In this document: positions 63,600 through 64,000 of the stretch, in pieces
Numbering within the stretch: position 1 is the stretch's first letter
Layout of the letters: each line of letters begins with the position of its first letter
Translations under genes and position numbers: made by a program
From: Roseovarius litoreus
GTDB lineage: Bacteria > Pseudomonadota > Alphaproteobacteria > Rhodobacterales > Rhodobacteraceae
Length of the DNA stretch: 64,000 nucleotides
Assembly: GCF_900142765.1 (NCBI RefSeq)
Contig: NZ_FRCB01000001.1
Span: 558,001 to 622,000, forward strand
Direction: 5' to 3'
Notes under the pieces: model-generated
What the model was told of the DNA's origin: nothing
What the model saw: only the letters and a program-made list of their open reading frames with translations
Database searches by the model: none

Positions 63600-63973
63600 G
63601 CCCATATCCCCCGTGCAATCCAGACGCCAAGCGCCAATGCGCCCAGAGAGCCGATGATCGACAACACCACGTAAAGCCCCGCCGAGCCGAGCTGACCGCG
63701 CTCATAAAGGGTGAATGCCTCGAGCGAGAAAGCCGAGAATGTGGTGAACCCGCCCAGAAGCCCGGCCATGACCAGCGGATTGAGATGCGTCAGACCCTTC
63801 TGGGTCGAGAACACGGCAAAGACCCCGATCAGGAAGCTGCCCAGCACATTGACGCTGAGCACACCGACGGGAAAGCCGGGACCGCTGAGCCGCAGCAAGG
63901 CAAGCCCGGTGCCGAAGCGCAGCATCGCACCGATCGCACCACCAAGGGCCACGTGAAGAAAGGTCATGAACAT
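63596..63973 (-). CDS. crcB: Fluoride efflux channel CrcB (Fluc)
   Basis: 125-residue four-helix membrane protein that exports fluoride as an antiparallel dimer. Motifs are GGAIGAMLRFGTG (first helix Gly/Arg), SVNVLGSFLIGVF with the conserved Asn, and GLLGGFTTFSAFSLEAF with the Phe-box/Thr-Thr-Phe-Ser region. The ATG may be 63973 or, six bases later, 63967. It is first in the crcB-rluC-HAD-ATP12 unit. No fluoride riboswitch can be judged because only 27 bp lie upstream within the window. Confidence 0.94.
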   Translation of the reverse strand: MFMTFLHVALGGAIGAMLRFGTGLALLRLSGPGFPVGVLSVNVLGSFLIGVFAVFSTQKGLTHLNPLVMAGLLGGFTTFSAFSLEAFTLYERGQLGSAGLYVVLSIIGSLGALALGVWIARGIWA

Positions 63974-64000
63974 GGCCGCGTCTGTCGCGCGCCACCCGTG

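Overview
The window reads as a chromosomal segment of an alphaproteobacterium of the family Rhodobacteraceae (Roseobacter group or a close relative). The grounds are high GC content, an RpoE-ChrR pair divergent from a furan-fatty-acid-type operon, an ethylmalonyl-CoA pathway block, a bztABCD amino-acid transporter, an mdh-sucCDAB-lpd series with a two-lipoyl E2, and saccharopine-pathway genes. I cannot name genus or species. No rRNA, tRNA, CRISPR array, insertion sequence or prophage was found. Almost every base belongs to compact operons, many with 1 or 4 bp start/stop overlaps.

Layout. 1-977: 5' part of a formate dehydrogenase alpha subunit (minus). 1193-4693: phosphatase, glutathione transferase and the two saccharopine dehydrogenases (lysine breakdown), closed by a terminator. 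4828-5648: a GcvT/DmdA-like gene remnant, unusual inverted and tandem repeats, and a DUF3775 gene. 5713-10303: a five-gene minus-strand operon (FAD oxidoreductase, DUF1365, MFS, DUF3833, SDR) divergent from rpoE-chrR (10537-11749), with one sigma-E-like promoter on each strand. 11756-13025: DUF1989 and two small genes.

13152-16859: sdhCDA, a small lipoprotein gene and sdhB, preceded by paired GTGATCAC palindromes. 17155-21331: RND efflux pump and adaptor. 21450-24109: mesaconyl-CoA hydratase, DUF1737, NnrU and a malyl-CoA lyase/thioesterase-type enzyme. 24218-24973: TauE-type permease. 25134-35935: mdh, sucC, sucD, an exported alpha/beta hydrolase, sucA, sucB, a MAPEG protein and lpd; sucC carries the same paired GTGATCAC arrangement as sdh. 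Most of the TCA cycle from 2-oxoglutarate to oxaloacetate (all but fumarase) therefore sits in one 23-kb stretch, with two of its operons apparently sharing an operator design.

36033-38358: ftsE-ftsX-plsC operon (minus). 38521-42042: zinc-ribbon membrane protein and the TIGR02302 (DUF4175) protein, convergent. 42080-46690: argH, lipoprotein, DUF2834, ATP-grasp protein and lysA (minus). 46713-49808: TlpA-like thioredoxin and a cytochrome bd-type quinol oxidase. 49968-56232: ttcA, then yidC-MOSC-engB and argB-ferredoxin-sixA. 56497-60958: bztABCD (minus). 61142-63973: crcB-rluC-HAD-ATP12 (minus, all overlapping).

The least explained features are non-coding: the composite GTGATCAC operators, an 84-bp hairpin-bearing repeat present twice in inverted orientation (49839-49922 and 56350-56433), and palindromic clusters at 5149-5274 and 56238-56345.
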